From: Ipomoea triloba
Taxonomy: Eukaryota > Streptophyta > Magnoliopsida > Solanales > Convolvulaceae
Assembly (NCBI RefSeq): GCF_003576645.1
Contig: NC_044917.1
Coordinates: forward strand, 20,661,523-20,725,522
Length of the DNA: 64,000 nt
Direction of reading: 5' to 3'
In this document: positions 1 through 11,241 of the stretch, piece by piece
How the letters are laid out: every line of letters begins with the position of its first letter
Numbering within the stretch: the first letter of the stretch is position 1
Notes under the pieces: generated by a model
Told to the model about the DNA's origin: nothing
The model's database searches: none
What the model saw: only the letters and a program-made list of their open reading frames with translations
Position numbers and translations under genes: made by a program

Positions 1-290
1 GGTGTCGACCCGGGGTCGGCACCAACCACGACCTAATGCCCAAACCGAGGTCTTAGGTGTCGACCCGAGGTCGACACCCACCATGGCCTAAGGCTAACCC
101 GAGGTCCAAGGTGCCGACCCGAGGTCAGCACCAACCACGACCCAAGTCCACCAAAGTCATGGAGTGCCGACCCGAGGTCGGCACTCGAGCCATGGCCTAC
201 ACGGAGCTTAACCTCGGGTCCGGGTTCGCTCAGGTCCTCCTTGCTCCGCTCCTCCGGGTCAGTTCGCTCCACTCCACTTCCTAATATATC
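1..290. repeat. GC-rich tandem repeat, unit about 55-65 bp
   Basis: Several diverged copies of a unit built around GTGCCGACCCGAGGTCGGCA follow each other, with spacers rich in CCACGACC and CATGGCC. The core is an imperfect palindrome (GCCGACC / GGTCGGC). The block is far more GC-rich than the sequence around it. An open frame of about 158 codons on the minus strand crosses it, but its composition follows the repeat and it resembles nothing I know, so I do not call a gene. Confidence 0.75.
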
Positions 291-300
291 CATCACTAAG

Positions 301-1360
301 TATCCCCATCTCCCAAGGAAACCATGCAGACAAAATGATCTGTAGCCCAGAAGAGAAGGGGATCTACTCGGTGAAAAGCGGTTATAGGCATTTGAGGGGC
401 GAATTCCAAAACATTCACATGATATGCTGGTCTGCCTTGTGGAATTACCCATCCCCCCAAAGGTAAAGATTTTTGTGTAGCAGGCTTGTCTCAATATTTT
501 ACTAGACAATCTGGAGCTTAAAAGAGTTTTCGTTCAAACTGGATGCCCCTTGTGTCATGCTCAGAGGGAAACAATGTCTCATCTTTTTTTTTGCACGGTG
601 TGTTTGGCAAGGAATGGTGGAGGAGAGTGGGAAACATTCGGCATTTGGACAATGCAGATTTCCAAGATTGGTTGTCTCTGAACTTATCATCACTAAATAT
701 CCAATCCGCCTGTCTCTTTCTCATTGTGATGTGGGGTATCTGGAAGTAGAGGAATAATAGGACCTGGAATAGCACAAAATCCACTGAGCGTTTTATTCTT
801 GAGGAGGCCAAAGGCTATTTAGCTGCCTGGCAAAGCTGTCAAGCTACCAACACATTCCCTGGTATCTCTCCTCCTCCAATTAAGTGGACAAAACTTCCTT
901 GTGGATGGCTGAAAATTAACACTGATGCTGCACTCGACCATAACTTTAAATCTACAGGATTTGGCATCGTCATTAGGGACTCCAATGGTTCATTCATGGC
1001 TGCGAAGTCTGTTGCTTTGGATGGGATACTATATGTCAAGATGGTTGAAGCTGTTGTAGTTCGTGATCGTGAAGCAGTGAAGTGGGCACACTCCAGAGGT
1101 TGCTCGACGTTCATTGTGGAATCGGACTCTCAACTAGTCATTCAAGGCTTAAATCAACAAAACTCGGTGTCTTATTTTGATCTCATCATTCAAGATATTC
1201 ATGTTGTAGCTATTCCTAATATTAGCTTTAGGTTTGTGAAGCGATCTGCAAATTCGGTAGCCCATTTACTTGCTAGGGATGCCGTGTTTAATGCTGGTTT
1301 ACTTTTGGCTGAGGCCCTAGAGTAATGCATGTTTAGTTTTCTATTTCAAAAAAAAAAAGA
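301..1360 (+). pseudogene. LINE 3' fragment: zf-RVT plus RNase H-like domain
   Basis: The sequence reads, with frame breaks, as the C-terminal end of a plant non-LTR retrotransposon ORF2. A zf-RVT-like part comes first (about 330-620; YSVKSGY, then a Cys/His cluster GCPLCHAQRETMSHLFF). An RVT_3/RNase H-like part follows (about 890-1325) with INTDAA, GIVIRDSNG, VESDSQLVIQ and a terminal RSANSVAHLLAR motif. The last stretch, 996-1325, is open for 109 codons. A TAA stop is followed within 30 bp by an A-run (1349-1359), as expected for a LINE tail. Stops interrupt the region before 996, so the copy is dead. Upstream endonuclease and RT parts are absent or lie outside the window. Confidence 0.75.
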
Positions 1361-1965
1361 AATAAATTCTTAAATCTATTTTTTAATGGTTATAGCAAAT
1401 TTATTTATTTTCACCCATGGAGACACCCTAGGCAAATTATTCTATGGACTGTGGTTCATATTGTAAGATGGTCGCTAATGAATATTCAATTTTAATATAC
1501 TAAATGTTCATTTTTTATGTATTATATTAAAAAATAAACTTGCAGTATACCAAACAGGACTTTCAAACAAATGAACTTGTAATACATTAAAAAATGAATA
1601 TTCAGTATACTAAAAATAAGCTTGTATGTTAATATCAGAAAGGTTGTTACATATTATTTATATCACTCCCCTTCATTTAACAACACTTTATCTCACAGAT
1701 TGATAAAGAAAATAACAACACTTTATCCACAAAACATGCAACTGCAGAGATGATCACATACATGGAAGATCAAGAATCAGAAAGGTTGAATCTGTCCTTA
1801 GCTTTCTACAAAATACTAAAAGTAAAAGTAGTACTGTACTAAACAACACAGTATCCTAAAAATCCCCCACCTTAAACATATGCCACTACTTAGCTTTTCA
1901 TGTCACATATTGTTTTACCTTGCAAGTTCCAAACAGATGATCCAGATCATCTTCTTCTTCTTCAT
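1361..1965. other. AT-rich intergenic stretch with a likely MITE remnant
   Basis: No coding signal. At about 1428-1640 lies an AT-rich block opening AAATTATTCTATGGACTGTG. It resembles, inverted, a block at 36860-37035 that has TGTGTGGACCATGAATAT at one end, so both may be copies of one small MITE family. The last 200 bp probably contain the 3' UTR of the minus-strand gene that ends at 1966. Confidence 0.4.
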
Positions 1966-4054
1966 CTATCTGTGTGCTGCCCCCCGCCGTTGAAGCTCAT
2001 CCATTATTAGATGTGCCACTGACTTGAATCCCATCTCCCTAGCTATTTTCACCAATCCAACAACAAAAGCAAAGTACAAAATGAGCAAGCATTCATTAGG
2101 TATATGCAAAGCACTGCTTGTGGTAATGGTAATAGCCATTGACAAACCTCTGTATATTGCTATCCCTGTTGGAACCATCTTCCGCTTCTTCAAACACAAT
2201 GAGCTATCCGAGGCAAAGATTAAATTTTTATCGAGTTACGTTCATGACCAATAATAATACGAACAAAGGTCAAAACAGGCAGCAGAAAATGTCACATAGT
2301 TACCTGTTACATATCCAGTATGGATTGATTCCTTTCTCTTCAGTGCAATGAGGGCATATCCACTCTTTATTTGCTCTCACTTCCTCCATTTCTGTTAGAA
2401 GTAAACCACAAAGAAAGATGATTAGTTCTTCAGTCTTTTCACTGTTTCTGCACAAGGAGCATTAGTTTCTTATAGTCTTTTCACTGTTTCTGTACAATAT
2501 CAAAACCATAGAACTTTGCTCTGGACAGTTAAATAGCAATCAATTGCGGTGTTTAGTTTAAGTCCTTAGGCTCTTTGGCTCACCTTCACCATATCTAACC
2601 TTAAGGCAAGCGCGGCAAAGGACACCATTGCTAGAATGACAGATTGAACAATCAGTCTTTCCTGTTAACAAAAATTTGTACTTAGGATTGAGAGACTATA
2701 AATGTTTAATCTATAATGCAAATTTTCTAAACTAAATACAGTAAATGCTAAGAAATTACTAACCTATGCAAAGCTGGTCCATGTCGAGTTCACCACAATG
2801 CTTACAATCTTCTTCACCACACAATTTCTTTTGCCTGTGATTGAGCAGTATGGCAATGAATCAAAGCATAAACCTCATGATCAAACTATAATGATAGTTT
2901 TTTGAGTGACGAGAAAAACTAATAACCACTAGACCCAAAGGTGTGCACTGGGTAAGTCCTGATAGTCAGCAAAAGGCCACCAAGAGATAAACTTGTCTAT
3001 AACTGACTGACCCAAATTAAGAAGGTCAAATGACCGTGTCCGCCTGTAATTGAACTTGTAACCTTAAGTTGGGTTGCCTCACTGTGGTGATAGTTTTATC
3101 AATAAAGGAATGCAGCAAGGGAAATAAATTGGATAAAGATGACGATCATTGCAGGTAAAAATGAAACCAAAACCTGCAGAAGTGACAACAAATTCCATAG
3201 ACAGGGTCATATACACTGCCCCTGGCCTTGCTTGAGCAACGACGGCTTAAAGCATCAGGTGAAGGCTGGTAAGTGAACCCATTTTTGGCCTTCTTCATTA
3301 ACTCATCTTCCACCTCCACTGAAGGCCTGTAATCGCATGATTTGCCTTCCAAGCGGCTGGAACGACGCAAGGGGCTGGAGGAATACTCAATCTTGATCAA
3401 TTTCCTCTTCTGTGATTTTGGTTTCGAAGAGATGATGGATCGAAGCTCTGAGATTGCCTTTTGGAGTCCCAGACTTTCCAGTCGAGCCTGTTTTGCATCA
3501 CACAACCCACAGCTAAGTATGAAGAACTGATTTAGTCTTGAAGCTGTAGAATGTGTGAGAGAGAGAGAGAGAAGAAAGAACCTTGTTTTCCAAAATCCGG
3601 GCTGCTCGGAGGTCTTCATAGGCAGAATTTGCTTTCACTTCCTCCATTTCTACATTGACAGGAGGATCAAGTACACTATCGCTGTCTTTTCCGGGGCAGA
3701 ACCCCCCATTTTCCACCGTCACTGAAGGTGCATAATCGCAAGGTTTTCCTTTTAAACGATTGGACTGGCGCACAGGGGTGGAAGAACAGTCAATCTTTCT
3801 CCATTTGCGCCTCTCTAATTTTGGTTTTGCAGCGAGTGATCCAAGTTCTGCGATCGACTTTTGAAGCCCCAGAGTCTCCAATGGAACCTGTTTGAATTTT
3901 AATAAATAAATAAATAAATAAAACCAGATTGAAGCCTGACACAAAGAAAAATGGAGAAATCTTGAAAGTGTAGATGGAAGAAACAGACGTTGTTTCCCGA
4001 AATACGGGCTTTGCGGAGGTCTTCATATTCAGACTTTGTTCTAAGCCTTCCCAT
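1966..4054 (-). CDS. CDCA7-like zinc-finger protein (zf-4CXXC_R1), 8 exons, 351 aa
   Basis: Exons on the minus strand: 4054-3989, 3887-3582, 3487-3174, 2834-2764, 2661-2584, 2391-2304, 2203-2148 and 2042-1966. All introns are GT/AG and phases agree (1056 nt, TAG stop). The start MGRLRTKSEYEDLRKARI opens exon 1. The C-terminal third is a Cys-rich zf-4CXXC_R1 domain: CHFC (225-228), CGEEDCKHC, CSICHSSNGVLCRAC, CPHC, then PYWICNSSLC and GIAIYRAREMGFKSVAHL. This fold defines CDCA7/JPO proteins, nuclear partners of HELLS/DDM1-type remodellers in DNA-methylation upkeep; the role here is inferred from the family. Exons 2 and 3 each encode a related module (LGLQK.I.EL, CSSTPVRQSNRLKGKPCDY against YSSSPLRRSSRLEGKSCDY), so the N-terminal half is an internal duplication. 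The gene appears intact. Confidence 0.9.
2902..3087 (-). mobile_element. SINE (Au-like) in intron 3 of the CDCA7-like gene
   Basis: A 186-bp body is bounded by a perfect 10-bp duplication TGATAGTTTT (2892-2901 and 3088-3097). Read on the minus strand it has an RNA polymerase III B-box-like GGTTACAAGTTCAATTAC near its 5' end and a T-rich 3' end. A second part, TTGACCTTCTT..TTGGGTCAGTCAG, recurs at 63.9 kb and, more diverged, at 36.7 kb. It lies wholly inside the intron between exons 3 and 4, away from the splice sites. Confidence 0.75.
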
Positions 4055-4826
4055 TGTGAAGTTGCAGTACAGCTTGGAGGGTGTTGTTGCCCTAGGTTGG
4101 AAGTATGAGGTACGAACTCTGCATCAATCCTCCCTTAACGGATAGTTTTTTGAAACAACAGGTAGGGCCCTTTTCCATAACCCGATGATTTTCTAAATTT
4201 TCAGGAAAAAAATAAAAAACAAACATGTTTATTTCAAAGACGAATTTTCAGTTGTTATTCATTTTGATTCTTGTATAAATTGGAAAATTTTCCCATACGT
4301 CTCACTTTCATATTAACCTTGTTTGGTAAATGACATTTTGACAAAAAATCTTGGATTTGACCATCTTAGCACATTGATTTAGTTCCTTTTCCCAAAAAAA
4401 AAAAACATATTGATTTACTCAAAATGCTAAAGTGTTCGGTAATCTGCAGGACTGACTAACGTTTTGGTTCCAAAATTCCAAAAATATAAATATTGTTCGG
4501 AATAACATTTCTAAATTGGTGTTTTAATAATGACACTCCCTTCTACCAAAATATCCCCCAAACTTTGGACTCTAATGACATGTTTGGTCTGCGGAATAGG
4601 CCTGGAATATAATAACATTCTTGAGAATAACCCTATTTCTTTGTTTGATAATGACTTTTATTCCCAAGAAAAATGTTTCTGAGAATGGCCTAATCACCCT
4701 GCAAGGGGAATAACTATTACTAACCCCACGTGGTATTAAGTTATTCTTGAGTTCTCAGGAATATCTAATATATTTTATTTTCTATTTTACCCCTCCTTTA
4801 ACCTAATGTTTTTACGCTATCTTTTC
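4055..4826. other. Upstream region of the CDCA7-like gene
   Basis: About 770 bp without an open frame of note. The first 150 bp must hold the promoter and 5' UTR of the minus-strand gene, but I see no convincing TATA box, E2F site or other element. The remainder is AT-rich. Confidence 0.4.
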
Positions 4827-5367
4827 TAGGGATGTCAATTCAACCCGCCCCCGATGGGGAAAACCGATCCCCGCCCCGACGGGAGCGGGTTCGGAGAATT
4901 ATTTAGGAGAACGGGGGCGGGGACGAGGAGAAATTCCCAATTCTCGCCAAGGACGGAGACTGGGACGGGGAGGGTATCCCCGCCCCGACCCGGACCCCGA
5001 TCCCCGGTCCCCGATTCTCATATTCTCCGTATATATATATATTCTTTGCTTCTTCTTCTTTTTTTTTTTTTTAAATGTTTATATATAAACATAAAGCAGT
5101 TTTAAGTTTGCTTTCTTTGTTCCATTGCTTTCTCCGTATATATATTCTCATATTAAGTTTAAGTTTATATACTCAGTATACATATTATTTGAATTCTTTC
5201 TAATAGTGTATATTTATATATATACTTCGTATATATATTATTTGATTTCTTATTTTCTTTCTAATATTTGTCAACTAGTTTATAGTTTATGTTTATACTT
5301 TAAAACAATGGAAAACTTAAATGCATCTAAGTGAATGGGAATTGAAGATTTGAAGTTCATTTGTTTT

Positions 5368-5656
5368 TGATAGGGAATATACTTCAGGTATACGGCCCTG
5401 AGTATTTGGTACGTAGACCATATACGAGTACGGGACTACGCCTATAAAAGGGACCTAAACCTACATGTAAAGGACTTTTTTTTGGCCTTTCTCCCTCTCT
5501 CTAGAAAGACACAGGAAACTATCCTCTCCCTTCTCTCTACATTTGTTCAAGAGCAATGAATAAATGGATGACTTGGGGCTAATTTTTTGCATTGATTACA
5601 CCTTCTACATATACCATTATATACACATAGTATAGGGAGCAATTTATTCCTTATCA
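5368..5656 (+). mobile_element. Solo LTR, 289 bp
   Basis: It starts TGATAGGGAATA and ends TTATTCCTTATCA, so the TG/CA ends lie within a short inverted repeat. Both sides carry GTTTT (5363-5367 and 5657-5661), a perfect 5-bp target duplication. A TATA box lies mid-element. No internal retrotransposon sequence is present, so this is what remains after LTR-LTR recombination. It lies inside the hAT-like element and is therefore younger than it. Confidence 0.85.
5443..5450 (+). promoter_or_regulatory. TATA box of the solo LTR
   Basis: TATAAAAG in the context CCTATAAAAGGGACC, about 75 bp into the LTR, where an LTR promoter is expected. It may still drive transcription towards higher coordinates. 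Confidence 0.55.
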
Positions 5657-6198
5657 GTTTTGTTATGTACTTATATTTGGACTTTGGACATTGAAAGAGT
5701 TTAAAACAATTTAAAGTGTTTGAACATTTTAATAATTATGTATTTTTGTTTGAAAGTTGAAACTTTGGATATTTGTAGTAAATTTATTAATCCATGTATT
5801 TTGATTTTGGACGTTGTTTAAGGATTCATGGCTTAATTTCTTTTTCATAATATTAATTTTTTTTAGTTGACATAATTCAAAAAAAATTCCCGTGGGAATT
5901 CCCCGTCCCCGAAAAATCCCCGTGGGGCGGGGATGGGGAATAATTTCCCATCCCCGTCGGGGAACGGGGCGGGGACGGGGAATGGGGAAGAATTTCGGGG
6001 ACGGGGACGGGGACCCCATTCCCCGGCCCCGTTGCCATCCCTAAATTCTTTTCCTCTATCATACATCACTTCCACCATTTGCATCTGATTCAGGTTGAAA
6101 TTCTTCTTCAAGCATTAATTCAAAAGGTATCTTTCTAAATTTTATTTTCTAAAAATTATTTATATGTGTTTGATTGTGTGTGTGTGTATATATATATA

Positions 6199-7581
6199 CT
6201 AGTTTTATACGCGCATTGCGCGAATGGGTTAATGCCCAATGTTTATATTTAAATAAATATTTGAAAGTATATCAATGCAAGATTATATAGGAGAAGTTTA
6301 TACATGTGTTATTGAATGTCGAATTTTTTTATTTAAATATCTAACTCAAAGTATATGAATCCAAGATAATATAGAAAATTCATTATAATTATTACTAAAA
6401 TAAATGTTTGCAACCTTGTAAAATTGATAGTCTAAATATTTGGTCTAAAAATGATAGTCTAAATAAATACTAATTTTAATTTGAATTTTTCTAAGTGTTA
6501 GTTCTTAATTCTCTTTTGAGTAACATTGTCATTATCTTCATTTTTACTATTTGTTTTCTTCCTTTTTGTTGGTAGTGTGTTATTTGCAATTCGGTTATTG
6601 TTGGTATCATAGATTACAACGTCATGCAATGAGATTATGATATAGGAGCTATGGACTTTCCTTTAGGTGTTCTGCTTGGGGTTCATTTGGTTCAACCATT
6701 ATTGTTGAATGAGTTATTGTGGATAAAGAAATCCCTAGTTTAAGAAAAAAGATTAAATAAATTAATAAAAATTTGAAAATTTAAAATATTATGTATTTCA
6801 AAGATATTAAAAGGTAGTTTTTCGCTTCAATTTGTTGGGTAATGGATTATTTGAGTACTTTCATTGTCAACAAATCCCCCAAATAGATAATATGATTGGT
6901 TTCAAACTATTCTTTTTTATTTTTTTCATGGTATTAAAGAAATACATATGTATCATTGTTTGGTGTAACTACTAATTTATTTAATTCAATAAGAGTAAAA
7001 TAGAGTGATTACGTTTCAAGTTGTTGGGTTACTTGAGTACTCTCTTTGTCAACCAATCCCCAAGTAGTTAAAGAATCTTTGCATGAGAGAAAATAAAGAC
7101 ACTATAACGAATGAAATTATTTCTCTTATTTAATTTAATTTTTTGATAATGAATAATTTTTTCAAATAAAGGTATTGTAGACACATAATTCTAAATTAAA
7201 GAAATACATATGTATCATTTTTTGTTGTAAGTACTAATTTATTTAATTTAATAAGAGTAAAATAGAGTGAGAAACTTAATTATGCCAAATTTGATTGAGA
7301 TGAGGTTCGAACCTAAGACATTTCTTATAGAAATTAATGGGTAAGTTAAAAGTTAACGGAATATTAACGGAGAAGAAAATATTTAACGGAAAACTTAACG
7401 GATAATCATAAAAAGAAGGTTAAATTAGGTAATCTCTATTAATAATATTAATCTGAATTATCTTAACCATCTATTTGATTAAATAATTCATCTGAACCAT
7501 CCATTTGATTAAATAATTTGACCGCCATTTTTTCTACCCATTTTAGGCCTAACTCTCTTTGGCTCTTATTAGTATAGTAGA
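6199..7581 (-). mobile_element. Non-autonomous Helitron, 1.38 kb
   Basis: On the minus strand the 5' end reads TCTACTATACTAATAAGAGC. The 3' end has the hairpin CGCGCAATGCGCG, then TATAAAA and CTAG. The element lies between A and T of a TA-rich tract (T7582 and A6198 on the plus strand), with no target duplication, exactly as Helitrons insert. There is no Rep/helicase. The interior is AT-rich, with repeated phrases such as GGTTATTTGAGTACT and TTAACGGA and no coding region. Confidence 0.85.
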
Positions 7582-7590
7582 TATATATAT

Positions 7591-7946
7591 GGTCATGATC
7601 AAGTGTGGCCGCGCCTTAACGTGCGCTTAGTGCGGCCGCACCACTATGTATACAAATATACACCACTCAATGTTAGAAAATGCACGACACAAATATGCAC
7701 CATTAGGTACACATCATAAAAAAACACACCACTAGGTATGCAAATATACACCACACAGTGTTAGGAAATGCACCATTAGGGGCAGGGAAGTTATGGTGCA
7801 TTATTTTGAGTGTGTGGTGTGTTTTTTGGTGTTTTTGTGTATTTTAATTGTGGTGCATTTTCTAATATTGAGTGGTGTATATTTGTATACATAGTGGTGT
7901 GAACCGCACCGACCACAGGGGAAGGCGCAGCCACATTTGAACAGAA
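7591..7946. mobile_element. Palindromic MITE in a TA microsatellite
   Basis: The two halves are inverted copies over about 95 bp. The left reads AAGTGTGGCCGCGCC and CACCACTATGTATACAAATA; the reverse complement of the right reads AAATGTGGCTGCGCC and CACCACTATGTATACAAATA. Both ends abut TA repeats. The long inverted ends and lack of coding sequence suggest a MULE-type MITE. Confidence 0.8.
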
Positions 7947-8329
7947 TTATATATATATATATATATATGTCCCCCTTACATCTCTTCCTCTTCTTCTCCC
8001 TCTCCCTCTCCCCCTCACAGCAGTAGATGGTCTTCCTCTTCCTATAACAGCAGATTCTGCTTGTTGGCTTAACAATGTAGGACAAAATCGTTTATTATCT
8101 CCTTTTCCCTTGCATAGTTGATATGTTATAATCCTTCCTTTTCTAGACAACTTTTTAACCTCTTCACTCATTTTTTGCGTGTTTTCTTTTCAAGCTTTCT
8201 TTTCTTCTTTGGTCTGCCAGTCATCTTCCTTGGAACATGAGCATGTATCTCATCACCATCAGTCTTTGGCCAAAAAATGTCCCCATTCAATGGTTGGATT
8301 TCATGCTGATATGTCTTCAAGTAGAGCTC

Positions 8330-8814
8330 TGACAGAATAATTAGGCATCAGCACCCGACACGAATCATCAGCACTGACCGGAAGTCAACAAACGGTTACC
8401 CGTTACACAAGGACAACACATTGATGTGATGATAATTACTCCAACGGCTCTCCATTATCACGACCCAACACTCAATGAATGCTCACCATTACCAGCACTC
8501 AATGTAGTTCACCATTACTAGCACTCCGTTACACTCACTAGAGGAAGAGTTGTTGCAGCAATAGTATAAGTAGTAGACTTGTGGTAGAGGATGAGGACTT
8601 TGTTTTATAATACTCAACACTACTATATTGTACTCAAGATGATTCACGCTCACAAAATACCATTGTACACAAACACTACTGTCCTAAAACACTCTGGTAC
8701 TAGTATTATTATTACTTACCCATTGTATTGTACTAACACTAAAATCACTCATTATACAGAAATATCGTACTTCACTTATACACAAATTATATTCCGATAA
8801 CATATTTATCGTCA
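8330..8814 (+). repeat. 5' LTR of the 2-kb element
   Basis: 485 bp, TG...CA. It is followed directly by TTGGTGCTCTCGTTGAGAGC, which sits where the primer-binding site should be and contains a 6-bp-stem hairpin (GCTCTC GTT GAGAGC). I could not assign a tRNA primer. Confidence 0.85.
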
Positions 8815-8885
8815 TTGGTGCTCTCGTTGAGAGCTGAGGCCAAATCTCTGCGGCGTTTGCCTCTTCTTTATCCAGTGGCGTCCTG

Positions 8886-9240
8886 CTCATCAAGCAGCGT
8901 CACCTCCTCAAGTGGCGTCACCTCCTCAAGTAGCGTCACCTCCTCAAGCAGCGTCACCTCCTTAAGTAGCGTCACCTCCTCAAGTGGCGTCACCTCCTCA
9001 AGCAGCGTCACCTCCTCAAGTGGCGTCACCTCCTCAAGTAGCGTCACCTCCTCAAGCGGCGTCACCTCCTCAAGTGGCGTCACATCCTCAAGCAGCGTCA
9101 CCTCCTCAAGTGGCGTCACCTCCTCAAGTCCTCAAGCAGCGTCACCTCCTCAAGTGGAGTCACCTCTTCAAGTAGCGTCACCTCCTCAAGTGGCGTCACC
9201 TCCTCAAGTAGCGTCACCTCCTCAAGTGGCGTCACCTCTC
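8886..9240. repeat. 18-bp minisatellite
   Basis: About 20 copies of a unit close to GTCACCTCCTCAAGTGGC, with the last bases alternating among GTGGC, GTAGC and GCAGC. The unit is a multiple of three, so long frames open on both strands (VTSSSS- and EEVTLL-type peptides). These are a by-product of the repeat and no function is claimed. Confidence 0.9.
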
Positions 9241-9274
9241 AAATTCCGTGAAGATAAAATAAAATAAAAATTTA

Positions 9275-9530
9275 TTCCCTTAGGGCTGGCACGAGATCCG
9301 ATCTCGCTAGCTACCTGACGGGAGGGTGTTTTCTGGGTAAAACTTAAGACTTTGCTACGAAAACACCACACTCTATTCTCTTAGGGCCGGCACTTGATCC
9401 GATCTCGCTAGCTACCTGAAAGGAGAGTGTTTTTCTGGGTCAAGCCAGAGGCTTGATTTCAAAAACACCACACTCTACTCCCTTAGGGCCGGCACGAGAT
9501 CCGATCTCGCTAGCTACCTGACGGGAGAGC
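9275..9530. repeat. About 100-bp tandem repeat, 2.5 copies
   Basis: The phrase CCGATCTCGCTAGCTACCTG occurs three times, each followed by a GGGAG run. The first two are also followed by GTGTTTTCTGGGT and AACACCACACTCTA. It lies in the internal region of the 2-kb LTR element. Confidence 0.85.
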
Positions 9531-9838
9531 TGACCTTTGACCGAGCCTACGACTGGTCGAAGTGAGCTCGCACACAGAACGCCCAAAAACACAAAAACAA
9601 AACACACAAAAAAAATAAAAAATCATGGCCGAGGCAGCTTCGACCGAGGTCGCGCCTCGGCAAAACTTTGGTCGAGGTCCCGCACCTCGGCCACAATGGC
9701 TGAGGCCCTGTGCCTCAGCCTCGGCCACAATTCTCTCCCTGTTTCAAAAAAAAATTAAAAAAATTAAATAAAATTACACACGTCATTACTCCCAAACCAC
9801 CTCAACCACTCTCGTTGGCTAGGGAGTGGGGGGACTAG

Positions 9839-10323
9839 TGACAGGATAATTGGGCATCAGCACCCGACCCGAATCATCAGCACTGACCCGAAGGCAACAA
9901 GCGGTCACCCGTTACACAAGGAGGACACATTGATGTGATGATAATTACTCCAACGGCTCTCCATTATCAAGACTCAGCACTCAATGAATGCTCACCATTA
10001 CCAGCACTCAATGCAGCTCACCATTACTAGCACTCTGTTACACTCACTAGAGGAAGATTCGTTGCAGCCATAGTATAAGTAGCAGACTTGTGGTAGAGGA
10101 TGGAGACTTTGTTTTATAATACTCAACACTACTATACTGTACTCAAGATGATTCACGCTCACAAAATACCATTGTACACAAACACTACTATCCTCAAACA
10201 CTCTGGTACTAGTATTATTATTACTTACCCATTGTATTGTACTGACACTGAAATCACTCATTATACAGAAATATCATACTTCACTTATACACAAATTATA
10301 TTCCGGTAACATATTTACCGTCA
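9839..10323 (+). repeat. 3' LTR of the 2-kb element
   Basis: 485 bp, same ends as the 5' copy, immediately followed by the AGCTC duplication. Confidence 0.85.
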
Positions 10324-11241
10324 AGCTCCTTACTACAGCATTCATGTATGTACTCTTCAGGTTGATGTCCTTTGTGAAATATGGCACAAATGCCATGACG
10401 ACATGGGATCCCACTCAACTGCCAAAGCCTACAAGAACAAGTCATCAATTGCAAATTTACCTTGAATTGAAATCTGTCATTTTTAATCTCATAAGTCATA
10501 CTCCTCAACTCCATTGAATGTCACTTCCCAACCTACACTCCCAAGTATGCTTTCATTCAGTTTCTTCATGACCAATGAGCCATAATTCCCTCTCCAATTT
10601 TCAACCTATAATTTTTTCTTTGCAACCCTCTTCATTGTTGCAACGCTTATATCCTCTAACATTGGAATTATGAACTTTGACCTTGCATTCAACAAAGTTT
10701 TGCTCAATGCCTCATTCAAGTTGTTATCTACCATGTCACACTTCACAGCTTCCTTGAAGCAAACCTTGCACCATAATTGCATAGGATATTTGTCAAGGTC
10801 ACCATGGGCACCAACATCTATTTTCTCTAAAGCCTTCAAATTTTCAGCAAGTTGTATTTCATTTGGGGTCTTTGCAATCTGCCAGAAATGAGTTTTTAGT
10901 ACCTTCCCTCGGTGGCTCTTACTCCAATTGGTATGCACATGCCTAGCACAGTTTCTATGTTGCACTCCAAGGAATAGATCTTGAATGACATTGGATAATC
11001 CCTACAAAAACAAAGCAAAATGAATTTAAATACATACAAATAGGTTGAAAAAAGACAAAGAAACAGATTTCTCTAATGAAATTGGATTATTTACCTTTTG
11101 TTGATAACTCATAAGAGTCCATTTACTATTGTTTGTAATGTCCAAATCTGCCTTCAGAAACTCCAAAAACCATCTCCAAGAAGAGTTATTTTCAATCTCA
11201 ACTACAGCCCAAACAATTGGGTAAATCTGATTATTCCCATA

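Larger units (their letters stand above)
4827..6043. mobile_element. hAT-like non-autonomous element with G/C-rich ends
   Basis: The left end reads TAGGGATGTCAATT and the right end GTTGCCATCCCTA, so the ends are inverted repeats. Beside each end lies a 150-190 bp block of runs like GGGGACGGGG (left about 4845-5020, right about 5885-6030), also in opposite orientation. TAGGGATGGCAA-type ends are typical of plant hAT elements. Flanks ATCTTTTC (4819-4826) and TTCTTTTC (6046-6053) match at 7 of 8 bases, but the right copy is offset by 2 bp, so the target duplication is not certain. There is no transposase. A solo LTR sits inside. Confidence 0.65.
8330..10323. mobile_element. Non-autonomous LTR retrotransposon, 1994 bp
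   Basis: Two direct LTRs of 485 bp (8330-8814 and 9839-10323) begin TGACAG and end CGTCA. The target duplication AGCTC is perfect (8325-8329, 10324-10328). The internal 1.02 kb has no gag or pol, only tandem repeats. A G-rich tract GGGAGTGGGGGGACTAG precedes the 3' LTR as polypurine tract. LTRs differ at roughly 30 or more positions by eye (about 7%), so the insertion is old. It interrupts the MULE gene. Confidence 0.9.

Noticed and set aside
8815..9267. 150-codon Ser/Val/Thr-rich frame after the 5' LTR
   Set aside because: The 18-bp unit is divisible by three so all frames stay open; the opposite strand is equally open. It could be translated but nothing supports a gene.
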